NCBI RefSeq assembly: GCF_001514115.1
Contig: NZ_KQ948452.1
Coordinates: 124,001 to 188,000 of the forward strand
DNA length: 64,000 nucleotides
Origin: Streptomyces olivochromogenes
GTDB taxonomy: Bacteria; Actinomycetota; Actinomycetes; Streptomycetales; Streptomycetaceae
Reading direction: 5' to 3'
Position 1 is the stretch's first letter, and each line of letters begins with the position of its first letter. The position numbers were made by a program, and so were the translations under genes. Positions 17,303 to 25,752 of the stretch are shown in pieces. The notes below the pieces were generated by a model. That model did not search any database, was not told where the DNA came from, and was given only the letters and a program-made list of their open reading frames with translations.

Positions 17303-18423
17303 GCGCTCGCCCCCAGAATTCCGCCGAGCGTCCGGTCGACCGTTCCCGTCACCGCGGAGCCCTGAGGCGCCTTCGGCAGGGAGTCGAAGAGGTCTTTGAG
17401 CTCCTTGCAGTCGGGGTTCTTGCCACCTTCGTCGCCGGTCGTCTTCAGTACGGAGCACAGCAGCGAGGCCGGATCCTGTGCCTGCTGAGCGTTGTTGCGG
17501 GTGTCGAGGGTGCCCGAGGACGGGTTGTAGGCGTTGTTCAGGTTCGACAGACCCGTGGGAGCGACCTCCAACAGCTCGGCCAGCGCGGCCCGTTGGGTGA
17601 CGAGCACCTTGGTCACCTTGCTGAGGCCCCGCACGTTCGAGGTCAGCGACTTCTTGTTCTTCTTCACGAAGGCGGACACGTCGCCGAGCGCCGGCCCCAG
17701 GTTCTTGATTGCGTCCGCGAGGTCCTTGCGCTCGCCCGCGAGCTGTCCGGCGACCTCGGCGAGGCTGGTGTTGAAGGACCGCACGCTCTTGTCGTCGGCG
17801 GCCAGCGCAGCCGTGAACACCTGCAGGTGCCGCACCGTGCCGAACAGGTCCGTGCGGCCGTCGGACAGCGTGGTGACGGCCTTCGAGAGGTCCTCGACCG
17901 TCTGGTTGAGGTTCTCGCCCTGGCCGTCGAGGTTGTCCGCGCTCACCCCGAGCAGCCGCGACAGCGAGCCGTCCTTGTTGGCGCCCTGGGGACCGAGCGC
18001 GTCGGCCGTCGTGTGCAGGCTGTCGAAGACGCGGTCCAGTTCGACCGGTACGGCCGTCCGCGTCTCGGGGATGACGGCGCCGTTCCGCAGGACCGGGCCC
18101 TTTCGGTACACCGGCAGCAGTTGTACATAACGGTCGCTGACCACCGAGGAGTTGATGACGGCGGCCTTGGCGTCCGCCGGCACCTTGCGGCCTTCGTCGT
18201 ACTTCAGCTCCACCCGCACCCGGTCGCCCTCCGGCGTGATCTTCTCGACCTCGCCGATGCGGACGCCGAGGACGCGGACGTCCGAGCCGGGGTAGATGCC
18301 GACGGTGCGCGGGAAGTACGCGGTGACGTGTACGGACTCGGAGCGCGGCCACAGCACGTAGGTGAGCGCGGCGACGAGGGCGAGTGCGGTGACCACGGCC
18401 ACGCGCCTCTTCAGGTTCTTCAC
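17299..18423 (-). CDS. MceD-like MlaD-domain protein
   Basis: 374 residues with an N-terminal anchor (RRVAVVTALALVAALTYVLW) and the MlaD signature YFPRTVGIYPGSDVRVLGVRIG; the middle is a long helical rod. ATGA overlaps join it to both neighbours (18420-18423 and 17299-17302), so the set is translated together. It is the fourth Mce subunit by position. It is extracytoplasmic, tethered by its N-terminal helix. Confidence 0.9.
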   Translation of the reverse strand: MKNLKRRVAVVTALALVAALTYVLWPRSESVHVTAYFPRTVGIYPGSDVRVLGVRIGEVEKITPEGDRVRVELKYDEGRKVPADAKAAVINSSVVSDRYVQLLPVYRKGPVLRNGAVIPETRTAVPVELDRVFDSLHTTADALGPQGANKDGSLSRLLGVSADNLDGQGENLNQTVEDLSKAVTTLSDGRTDLFGTVRHLQVFTAALAADDKSVRSFNTSLAEVAGQLAGERKDLADAIKNLGPALGDVSAFVKKNKKSLTSNVRGLSKVTKVLVTQRAALAELLEVAPTGLSNLNNAYNPSSGTLDTRNNAQQAQDPASLLCSVLKTTGDEGGKNPDCKELKDLFDSLPKAPQGSAVTGTVDRTLGGILGASA

Positions 18424-19598
18424 TGGGCGCCTCCCGTGCGCGGCACCACTGGAGCGGCGACCAGGTTCTGGACGTAGCTGTCGAACCAGCGGCCGTTGCC
18501 GAGGGCGTTGCTGAAGACCCGGACGTAGGGCGCGAGCAGCTTGACGCTCCGGTCGAGGCTGGATTGGTTCCGTTCGAGCATCCGCACCACGGTGTTCAGG
18601 CCCTTGAGCGCGGGCCCGATCTCCTTGTCGTTGTCCTCGACCAGGCCGGAGAGCTCGATGCCGAGCGCGGCGGAGGTCTTCAGTAGCTTGTGGATCGCCT
18701 TGCGCCGCTTGCTGATCTCCTTGAACAGCTGATCGCCGTCCTTGACCAGCGCGGTGAAGTCCTCGGAGTGCTCGGCCAGTACGCCCGTGACACCGTTGGC
18801 GTGGTCGAGGAGTTCGCCCAGCGCCTTGTCGCGCGAGGCGACCGTCCGGGAGATCTTCGACAGGCCCTTGATGGATGCCCGTACCTCGGCGGGCGAGTCC
18901 TGGAACGTGGTGGAGATGGTGTCCAGGGCCTTCGCCAACTGGTCGGTGTCGACCTTCTCCGTCGTGGTGGTGAGATCGCTGAACGCCTGCACGACGTCGT
19001 ACGCCGGAACCGTCCTCTTCAGCGGTATCTCGCTGCCGGGCCTCAGCTGTCCCGGTCCCTTGGGATGCAGCGCGAGGTACTTCGCGCCGAGGATCGTCTT
19101 GACCCGGATCGAGGCACCGGTCTCGGTGCCGAACCCCGGATCGCCCTTGATCTCGAAGGTGACCTTGACGTGGTCACCGTCCAGATCGACGTCCTCGACC
19201 TTGCCGACCTTGACGCCGGCGATCCGCACCTCGTCGCCGGGCTTGAGGCCGCCCGCCTCAGAGAAGGCCGCGCTGTACGTCTCGCCGCCGCCGATCAGCG
19301 GCAGGCTGTCGGCGTTGAACGCGGCCACGGTCAGCAGCGCGAGGAAGGTGAGACCGACAGCTCCGATCACCACAGGGTTTCGCTCACGGAACGGGGTGAG
19401 GCGCGGACGGCGGATCCGTGGAAGCCGTATCCGAGGCGGGTCGATGCGGACTTTCACCAGGGGTTCGGGGCGGCGGGGGCGGGGTGCCCGGCGCGGCAGG
19501 AGCCGTATCTTCGGGAGCTTCGGCGGGTCGATACGGACCTTGACCAGCGGCTCCGGGCGGCGCTTACGGGTCCCGCGCGGAAGGAAGTGCTTTGTCAT
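18420..19598 (-). CDS. MceC-like MlaD-domain protein with long basic cytoplasmic N-terminus
   Basis: Start ATG 19598 (MTKHFLPRG) overlaps the upstream stop. About 392 residues. Before the membrane helix (VVIGAVGLTFLALLTVAAF, about 76-94) there are roughly 75 very basic residues containing a duplicated block RRPEPLVKVRIDPP, followed both times by Arg/Pro/Leu-rich sequence. The MlaD domain follows (AAFSEAGGLKPGDEVRIAGV). Mce subunits normally have only a short cytoplasmic N-terminus, so this extension is unusual; it could contact the ATPase, permease or nucleoid, but that is speculation. Confidence 0.9.
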   Translation of the reverse strand: MTKHFLPRGTRKRRPEPLVKVRIDPPKLPKIRLLPRRAPRPRRPEPLVKVRIDPPRIRLPRIRRPRLTPFRERNPVVIGAVGLTFLALLTVAAFNADSLPLIGGGETYSAAFSEAGGLKPGDEVRIAGVKVGKVEDVDLDGDHVKVTFEIKGDPGFGTETGASIRVKTILGAKYLALHPKGPGQLRPGSEIPLKRTVPAYDVVQAFSDLTTTTEKVDTDQLAKALDTISTTFQDSPAEVRASIKGLSKISRTVASRDKALGELLDHANGVTGVLAEHSEDFTALVKDGDQLFKEISKRRKAIHKLLKTSAALGIELSGLVEDNDKEIGPALKGLNTVVRMLERNQSSLDRSVKLLAPYVRVFSNALGNGRWFDSYVQNLVAAPVVPRTGGAQ

Positions 19599-20677
19599 GC
19601 GCCGCACCTCGCCCTCGCTACGTGCAGCTCGGGAGTGAGCACCTGCTTCGTCTTCGGGAGCACGATCCGGCCGTCGAAGTCGCAGAGGTAGAAGTTGAAC
19701 CACGAGCCGTAGGACGCCGTCCCCGTCAGTGCGTTGAGCTTGTTCGGCAGCCGCTTCAGGACGCCCTCCACGGTGTTCTCGTTCTTGTTCAGCGTTCCGG
19801 TGAGATCGGTCAGCTCGGCGATGTCGTCCTTCAGGGGCGGACGCGCGTCCTTGAGCAGCCCCGAGGTGGCGTCCGTCAGATCGCCGATCCCCACCAGGGA
19901 CTGCCCGATGGGCTTGCGGTCGGCGGACAGTCCCGAGATCACCCGACGCAGCTGCTTGAGCAGCCCGGAGAAACGGGCGCCGCGCTTGTCCAGCGTCTCC
20001 AGCACGGTGTTCAGGTTGTCGATCACCGAGCCGATCAGCCTGTCGCGGCCGGCCAGCGTCGTGGTGAGCGAAGCCGTGTGCGCGAGCAGGCTGTTGACGG
20101 TGCCGCCCTCGCCCTGGAGGGTCCGGATGATCTCGGTGGCGAGCTGGTTGACGTCCTGCGGGCTGAGCGCCGCGAACAGTGGCTTGAAGCCGTTCAGCAG
20201 CGCGTTGAGGTCCAGCGCGGGCTGGGTGCGCGACAGCGGGATCGTGGCGCCGGGCTTCAGCCGGGTGCCGTCTCCCGCGCCCTCGGTCAGGGCGACGTAA
20301 CGCTGTCCGACCAGGTTCCGGTAGCGGATGACCGCGCCGGTGCTGTTCAGCAGCGGCCGGTCCTCACCGACAGTGAAGGTGACCTCCGCCAGCGTCCGGT
20401 CCTTGATCCGGAGGCCCTCGACCTGGCCGACCCGCACCCCGGCCACCCGGATGTCGTCGCCCTTCTCCAGGCCCGTCACGTCGCTGAACACCGCGTGGTA
20501 CGTGTGCTCGGGGGTGAAGGAGATGTTGACGATGGTGGCGGCGAGCAGGGCCGTCGCCAGGATCGTCACCAGGGCGAAGAGGCTGAACTTGATCAGCGGG
20601 GCGGTGGCCTGCCGGGCTCCTGACGTCCTCGTGGACCTCGTAGTCCTCGCGGTCTTCATGATCCTCGTGATCCTCAT
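19595..20677 (-). CDS. MceB-like MlaD-domain protein
   Basis: About 360 residues. A Thr/Arg-rich N-terminus precedes a membrane anchor (IKFSLFALVTILATALLAAT), then an MlaD domain (VFSDVTGLEKGDDIRVAGVRV), helical repeats and a C-terminal segment with two Cys (FNFYLCDFDG...ARCGA), similar to MceB proteins. ATGA overlaps occur at both ends. It is the second Mce channel subunit by order. Confidence 0.92.
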   Translation of the reverse strand: MRITRIMKTARTTRSTRTSGARQATAPLIKFSLFALVTILATALLAATIVNISFTPEHTYHAVFSDVTGLEKGDDIRVAGVRVGQVEGLRIKDRTLAEVTFTVGEDRPLLNSTGAVIRYRNLVGQRYVALTEGAGDGTRLKPGATIPLSRTQPALDLNALLNGFKPLFAALSPQDVNQLATEIIRTLQGEGGTVNSLLAHTASLTTTLAGRDRLIGSVIDNLNTVLETLDKRGARFSGLLKQLRRVISGLSADRKPIGQSLVGIGDLTDATSGLLKDARPPLKDDIAELTDLTGTLNKNENTVEGVLKRLPNKLNALTGTASYGSWFNFYLCDFDGRIVLPKTKQVLTPELHVARARCGA

Positions 20678-21927
20678 GCGACGCTCACCGCCGTCCCGCG
20701 CGCCATCGGTCCGAACAGCAGCGTCGCGACCGGCGGTACCTCGTCGGTGGGCACGCCCATGACGGGCGCGACGAGCGAGCCGACGGCGCGCTGTTCGGCC
20801 CGGGTGGCGGAGACGCCGCCCGGAACGGGCGAACTGCCCTTCGCCGAACCGTCATTGAGGTGGACCCCGGGCGCGGGCACCGGCGGATGGGGCAGGTCGC
20901 GGCAGTTGGGCCCCGACCGATCGTCGTAGCGCGGATACTCGCCGGGTTCGTACGCCCCCTGCTGGCGGACGACTTCGAGCGTGATGTGCATCTTGCCGCC
21001 CCGGAAAGCCTGCTCGGATGCCTGCTCCTCGCGCACCAGGCCGGCAAAGAGGCACGGGTACTCGGGTGAGTAGTGGGCGAAGAGGTCGAGCGTGGGGCGG
21101 GAGACCCGGCCCAGGGTGATCAGCCGGTCGCCGTTCGCGTCGAGGAAGTCGTCCGCGGTGCCCGCGGCAGTGGCCGTCGTGGTGAGCGCGGACGCGAGCC
21201 GGTCCCGCTGCTCGACCAGGGTGCGGCTGGTGGTGACGGTGTTGCGCAGGATCTCCATCAGGTCGGGAGCCGCGTCGCCGTACACCTCGGCGACATCGGC
21301 CAGCCGCGCGAAGTCCTCGGTGAGGGACGGCAGGTGCGGATTGAGCCGGTGCAGATAGCCCTCCACGCGCGTGAGGTTGTCGCCGATCCGGTCGCCGCGC
21401 CCCTCGAGGGCGGTGGCGAACGCGGAGAGCGTGGCGTTGAGCTTGCCGGGCTGCACGGTCCGCAGCAGCGGCAGCAGGTCGTTCATCAGCTGCTGGAGCT
21501 CTATGCCGACGCGGGTGCGGTCCTGGGTGATGACATCCCCGGCGCGGATGGGCCGAGCTGATGAATGCGCAGAGCGCGCGGGCGCGACCAGGTCGACGTA
21601 CTTCTCGCCGAACAGGGTCTTGGGCAGCAGGCGTGCGTGCACGTCGGACGGGATGGACGCGACGTACTCCGGCTTGAGCGCGATGTCGAGCGTCGCCTTC
21701 GTCCCGTCGGCGTGGACCGCGCGCACCTCGCCGACCAGCAGCCCGCGCAGCTTGACGTCGGCGCGGGGATCGAGCTGGTTGCCGATGCTGTCGGCCTCCA
21801 GCTCGATCCGTACGGCCGGGGTGAACACCTGCTGGTAGACGGCGACGGACAGGGACAGCAGCAGCGCGAGCACGGCGAGGAACACGACGCCGTACAACCG
21901 CAGTCTCAGCACTCTCATACGGCTCAC
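20674..21927 (-). CDS. MceA-like MlaD-domain protein
   Basis: The start at GTG 21927 overlaps the permease stop (GTGA); ATG 21918 lies three codons inside. About 417 residues: an anchor helix (VVFLAVLALLLSLSVAVYQ), an MlaD domain (ADSIGNQLDPRADVKLRGLLVGEV), a helical middle, and a C-terminal region ending GTAVSVA. It is the first Mce subunit after the permeases, the usual MceA position. The role is in lipid or sterol import by family. Confidence 0.92.
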   Translation of the reverse strand: MSRMRVLRLRLYGVVFLAVLALLLSLSVAVYQQVFTPAVRIELEADSIGNQLDPRADVKLRGLLVGEVRAVHADGTKATLDIALKPEYVASIPSDVHARLLPKTLFGEKYVDLVAPARSAHSSARPIRAGDVITQDRTRVGIELQQLMNDLLPLLRTVQPGKLNATLSAFATALEGRGDRIGDNLTRVEGYLHRLNPHLPSLTEDFARLADVAEVYGDAAPDLMEILRNTVTTSRTLVEQRDRLASALTTTATAAGTADDFLDANGDRLITLGRVSRPTLDLFAHYSPEYPCLFAGLVREEQASEQAFRGGKMHITLEVVRQQGAYEPGEYPRYDDRSGPNCRDLPHPPVPAPGVHLNDGSAKGSSPVPGGVSATRAEQRAVGSLVAPVMGVPTDEVPPVATLLFGPMARGTAVSVA

Positions 21928-22727
21928 CCCGCAATCCGTACGGTCGTGTTGGCGCCCCAGATCGCGAGCGACAGGAAGAAGTCCAGGACGTTGATCGCGA
22001 CGATCGAGGTGCGCACGGCACGGCCCACGGCCACGCCGACGCCCGCCGGGCCGCCGCTCGCGTAGTAGCCGTAGAAGCAGTGCACCAGGATGATCAGGAC
22101 GGCGAAGACGAGCACCTTCCCGAAGGACCACAGCACGTCGGCCGGCGGCAGGTACTGCTGGAAGTAGTGGTCGTAGGTGCCCGCCGACTGCCCGTAGTAG
22201 CCGGTGGTGATGGTGCGGGCGGCAAAGTACGAGGACAGCAGCCCGACCACGTACAGCGGGATCACCGCCACGAAACCGGCGATCATCCGGGTGGTCACCA
22301 GGAACGGCAGCGAGGGCACGCCCATGACTTCCAGGGCGTCCGTCTCCTCGCTGATCCGCATCGCGCCCAGCTGCGCCGTGAACCCGGCACCCACCGTCGC
22401 GGACAGGGCGAGCCCCGCCACCAGTGGCGCGATCTCCCGGGTGTTGAAGTACGCCGAGAGGAACGCCACGAAGTTCGAGGTGCCGAGCTGGTTGAGCGCG
22501 GCGTAGCCCTGGAGGCCCACCTCCGTGCCGGTGAAGAACGACAGGAAGGCGATGACGCCGACCGTGCCGCCCACGACGGCGAGGGCGCCGCGTCCGAAGC
22601 TCACCTCGGCGAGCAGCCGCAGGATCTCCTTCTTGTAGCGGCGTACGGTGCGGCCCGTCCACGCCAACGAGCGGCCGTAGAAGGACAGCTGGCTGCCCAG
22701 TTCCTCCAGACGATTCAGCAGCGCCAT
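21924..22727 (-). CDS. MlaE/YrbE-family ABC permease (YrbEB)
   Basis: 267 residues with five or six hydrophobic helices and the MlaE-family core EETDALEVMGVPSLPFLVTT. It is one of a pair of permeases that form the membrane part of the Mce transporter and couple to the MceG-type ATPase. It is 3 nt downstream of its partner and overlaps mceA by 4 nt. Substrate direction is import by analogy with mycobacterial Mce. Confidence 0.95.
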   Translation of the reverse strand: MALLNRLEELGSQLSFYGRSLAWTGRTVRRYKKEILRLLAEVSFGRGALAVVGGTVGVIAFLSFFTGTEVGLQGYAALNQLGTSNFVAFLSAYFNTREIAPLVAGLALSATVGAGFTAQLGAMRISEETDALEVMGVPSLPFLVTTRMIAGFVAVIPLYVVGLLSSYFAARTITTGYYGQSAGTYDHYFQQYLPPADVLWSFGKVLVFAVLIILVHCFYGYYASGGPAGVGVAVGRAVRTSIVAINVLDFFLSLAIWGANTTVRIAG

Positions 22728-22730
22728 GAC

Positions 22731-23501
22731 TCAGCCCCTCTGCGGAACGACTTGGAAGTACACGGCGGTCATCACGAAGTTCGTCACGAACAGCAACATG
22801 AAGGTGATCACCACCGACTGGTTCACCGCGTCGCCCACGCCCTTCGGGCCGCCCTTCGCGTTGAGTCCCTTGTACGAGGCGACGATCGCGGCGATCGCGC
22901 CGAACACCAGCGCCTTGATCTCCGCCGCCCACAGGTCGGAGAGCTGGGCGAGCGTGGTGAAGGAAGCGAGATACGCGCCCGGCGTGCCGTTCTGCAGGAC
23001 GACGTTGAAGAAGTAGCCGCCCGCGACGCCCACCACCGACACCAGGCCGTTGAGCAGCACCGCCACCACCATCGACGCCAGGACCCGCGGGACGACCAGC
23101 CGGTGGATGGGGTCGATGCCCAGCACCTGCATCGCGTCGATCTCCTCGCGGATCTTCCGCGCCCCGAGATCCGCGCAGATCGCCGTGCCGCCGGCGCCCG
23201 CGATCAGCAGCGCTGTGACGATCGGCGAGGCCTCCCGCAGCACCGCGAGGACCGAGGCGGCCCCGGAGAAGGACTGGGCGCCGAGTTGCCGGGTCAGGCT
23301 GCCGATCTGCAGCGCGATGACCGCGCCGAAGGGGATGGACACCAGGGCCGTCGGCAGGATGGTGACGCTCGCGACGAACCAGGCCTGCTGGATGAACTCC
23401 CGCGCCTGGAACGGCCGTCGGGGCATGGTCCGGACGACGTCCAGCGCCATCGCGAAGAGGTTCCCCGAGTGCCTCAGCGCCCCGGTGGGTGACAGCCTCA
23501 T
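22731..23501 (-). CDS. MlaE/YrbE-family ABC permease (YrbEA)
   Basis: 256 residues. A cytoplasmic N-terminal helix (FQAREFIQQAWFVAS) is followed by hydrophobic segments and the family motif REEIDAMQVLGIDPIHRLVVPR, which contacts the ATPase. It overlaps the ATPase gene by 4 nt (ATGA at 23498-23501), so expression is coupled. It pairs with YrbEB as the permease heterodimer of the mce transporter. Confidence 0.95.
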   Translation of the reverse strand: MRLSPTGALRHSGNLFAMALDVVRTMPRRPFQAREFIQQAWFVASVTILPTALVSIPFGAVIALQIGSLTRQLGAQSFSGAASVLAVLREASPIVTALLIAGAGGTAICADLGARKIREEIDAMQVLGIDPIHRLVVPRVLASMVVAVLLNGLVSVVGVAGGYFFNVVLQNGTPGAYLASFTTLAQLSDLWAAEIKALVFGAIAAIVASYKGLNAKGGPKGVGDAVNQSVVITFMLLFVTNFVMTAVYFQVVPQRG

Positions 23502-24442
23502 GCGCCGGTCACCGCCTTCCGGTGCAGCTCGGCCTCGCGCCTCGCGATCGCCTCCCAGCGGGGCGGACGGGCGATGCCGGGGCCCGGCATCAGGCGCGGC
23601 GTCATGTCGTTGCCGACGTGGCGGGGTTTGCGGTCCGCGTCGCCGAGCCGCGCCAGCTCCTGCTCGACCTGCGCGGCGTCCTTCTCCTCCGCCATCCCGA
23701 TCGGCCCCTGCATCCGGCCGTTCAGAAACTGTCGTACGACGGGCTCGTCGCTGGTCAGCAGCTCCTCACGGGGCCCGAACATGACCAGCTCACGGCGGAA
23801 CAACAGCCCGATGTTGTCCGGCACCTGGCGGGCCGAGGCGATGTCGTGCGTGACGATCAGGAACGTCGCGTTGATCTGCGCGTTGAGGTCGACGATGAGT
23901 TGGTTGAGGTACGCGACGCGCACCGGGTCGAGGCCCGAGTCCGGTTCGTCGAACAGGATGATCTCCGGATCGAGGACCAGCGCTCGTGCCAGCCCGGCCC
24001 GTTTGCGCATCCCACCGGAGATCTCGCCGGGCAGCTTCCCCTCCGAACCGATCAGCCCGACCATGTCCATCTTGTCCAGCACGATGCGCCGGATCTGGCT
24101 CTCGGACTTGCGGGTGTGCTCGCGCAGCGGGAAGGCGATGTTGTCGTACAGGCTCATCGAGCCGAACAGCGCGCCGTCCTGGAACAGCACCCCGAACAGC
24201 TTCCGCACCTCGTACAGCTCGTGCTCGCGCAGCTTGGTGATGTCCCGGCCCGCGACCTTCACGGAACCCCGGTCCGGCTTCAGCAGTCCGACGAGCGTCT
24301 TGAGGAACACCGACTTGCCCGTGCCCGAGGGGCCGAGCATGACCGAGACCTCCCCGGCGGGCAGCGTCAGTGAGACGTCCTGCCAGATGACCTGGTGACC
24401 GAAGGACTTGGTCAGCCCTTCCACACAGATCTCGACACCCAT
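23498..24442 (-). CDS. Mce-system ABC transporter ATPase (MceG/MlaF-like)
   Basis: ATG 24442 (MGVEICVEG) is preferred; ATG 24478 would add 12 residues. About 314 residues. Walker A is GPSGTGKS, the Q-loop lies in VLFQDGALF, the signature is GEISGGMRKRAGLARAL, Walker B is EIILFDEPDSGLDP, and the switch His is in VTHD. A C-terminal extension of about 70 residues, typical of MceG, follows. It energises YrbEA/YrbEB for lipid import. Unlike mycobacteria, where mceG is unlinked, the gene here heads the operon. Confidence 0.95.
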   Translation of the reverse strand: MGVEICVEGLTKSFGHQVIWQDVSLTLPAGEVSVMLGPSGTGKSVFLKTLVGLLKPDRGSVKVAGRDITKLREHELYEVRKLFGVLFQDGALFGSMSLYDNIAFPLREHTRKSESQIRRIVLDKMDMVGLIGSEGKLPGEISGGMRKRAGLARALVLDPEIILFDEPDSGLDPVRVAYLNQLIVDLNAQINATFLIVTHDIASARQVPDNIGLLFRRELVMFGPREELLTSDEPVVRQFLNGRMQGPIGMAEEKDAAQVEQELARLGDADRKPRHVGNDMTPRLMPGPGIARPPRWEAIARREAELHRKAVTGA

Positions 24443-24581
24443 CCGGTCCACCCTTCGGCCGTGGAGCAGCTCCGACATCTGCTCTACGGGGAGGGGCTGG
24501 GCGTCCGTCGCGACGGAGGCGGATTTTTTTCGGGGTCTTGCGGCCGGGTTTCCGGCGGCTCGACGGCCGCGCTTTTCCGCT

Positions 24582-24663
24582 GGTTCTACGGCAGTCCTTT
24601 TTCCGGCGGTTCTGCGGCAGCTTCAGGCGGTTCTACGACAGCTTTCCGGCGGTTCTACGGCAG
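24582..24663. repeat. Imperfect tandem repeat (about 22 bp, four copies) over the sigma-factor stop codon
   Basis: GGTTCTACGGCAG or a one-base variant occurs at 24582, 24608, 24629 and 24651, spaced 21-26 bp. The last copy overlaps the stop codon of the sigma factor (24655-24657); the rest lie in the gap before the mce ATPase. A run of T (about 24526-24532) is nearby. Confidence 0.8.
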
Positions 24664-25698
24664 CGCGGTCGGGGTCGGTACGTCGAGCGGGGCGGAGGAC
24701 GTGGCGGGAGCCTCCGGGAGGGCCGGAGGCGTCGTCGGGACCGTGTACGTGGCCGGCAGATCGGGGAGTCCGGGCACGCTCGGCAGGTCGGACACGCCGG
24801 GGACGTCGGGGACGGACGGCACTGGCGACAGCGAGGCGTCCGGCAGCGGTGGCACCGACAGAGGCAGCAACGACCGGTCGTCATCGCCGGGCGGCACCGT
24901 CGGCGTCGCCGCGTGGGACGCCGAGGCGGCCGACAGATCACGGGCGTTCGGTGCGGCCACCGGGCCGACGCCGTCGGGCCGGACGGTCTGCGTGGTCGCC
25001 TGGGCCATGCGGGACACGGAGGGTCGGGGAGCCGTGCCCTGCCTGTCCCCGTCGTGGACGTACGGCAACACGAACCCCGCCACCACCAGGGTCGCGGCCG
25101 TCGAGGTCACCGCCACGGCCTGCGCGTGTCCGCCCGCGCGCAGCTTGCCGCGCCCCCACAGGAACAGGACGAGGCCCAGCGTTCCGGCCAGCGAGTTGCG
25201 CAGCGTGCGCCGGGCCCGGGCGAGCAGCGACTCGACGGTGCGATAGCTCAGCCCCATGCGCACGGCGACCTGTCCGACGTCGAGGCCCTCGGACTTCAGC
25301 CGGAGCGCCTCGGCCTGGCGCGCGGGCAGCTCCCCGCTGCGCACGGCCAGCCACCTGGCCTCGGCCCGGTCGCACACCGCCTCCTCGACGGGCACCGGAC
25401 CCGGCGCGGCGAGCGTGGGGCTGCGGTGTACCTCGGCCTCACGGTTGACCTGGCGATACCGATCGACGCACAGCCGCATGGTCACGGTCGTCAGCCAGCC
25501 GCCGAGGCGCTCGTCGTCCAGGTCGGGGCGCTCCGCGGCGCGGAGCATGGCCTCGTGCACCGCGTCCTCGGCGTCCTCCGGGCTCATCGACCTGCGCCGG
25601 GCCACCTTGAGCAGTTGCTCGCGGTGGCTCCACATGCGCTGCCAACGGTCGTGGGCCGCCTGTATCTCCGCAGGCATGTCCGGCATGTCCGTCGCCAT
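24655..25698 (-). CDS. Sigma-70 family (ECF-like) factor with transmembrane segment and Pro-rich tail
   Basis: 347 residues. Region 2 spans about 15-85 (AEDAVHEAMLRAAE, GGWLTTVTMRLCVDRYRQ) and region 4 about 118-168 (RQAEALRLKSEGLDVGQVA, LSYRTVESLLARARRTLR). A hydrophobic helix (about 193-214, ending AGFVLPYV) and a Pro/Ser/Thr/Asp-rich tail of some 130 residues follow. Ordinary ECF sigma factors end after region 4, so this one appears tethered to the membrane with an outside tail, perhaps carrying its own sensing module. It lies directly upstream of the mce operon on the same strand, so it may drive that operon; this is inference. Confidence 0.88.
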   Translation of the reverse strand: MATDMPDMPAEIQAAHDRWQRMWSHREQLLKVARRRSMSPEDAEDAVHEAMLRAAERPDLDDERLGGWLTTVTMRLCVDRYRQVNREAEVHRSPTLAAPGPVPVEEAVCDRAEARWLAVRSGELPARQAEALRLKSEGLDVGQVAVRMGLSYRTVESLLARARRTLRNSLAGTLGLVLFLWGRGKLRAGGHAQAVAVTSTAATLVVAGFVLPYVHDGDRQGTAPRPSVSRMAQATTQTVRPDGVGPVAAPNARDLSAASASHAATPTVPPGDDDRSLLPLSVPPLPDASLSPVPSVPDVPGVSDLPSVPGLPDLPATYTVPTTPPALPEAPATSSAPLDVPTPTALP

Positions 25699-25752
25699 GA
25701 GGGCCCCTTTGCGCTCACCCGCCGGTCCTGTGCCGTCCGGCGGGTGGTGACA

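Noticed and set aside
24520..24540. Run of T after the sigma factor as a rho-independent terminator
   Set aside because: No stable hairpin lies directly before it on the transcribed strand; the orientation is doubtful.
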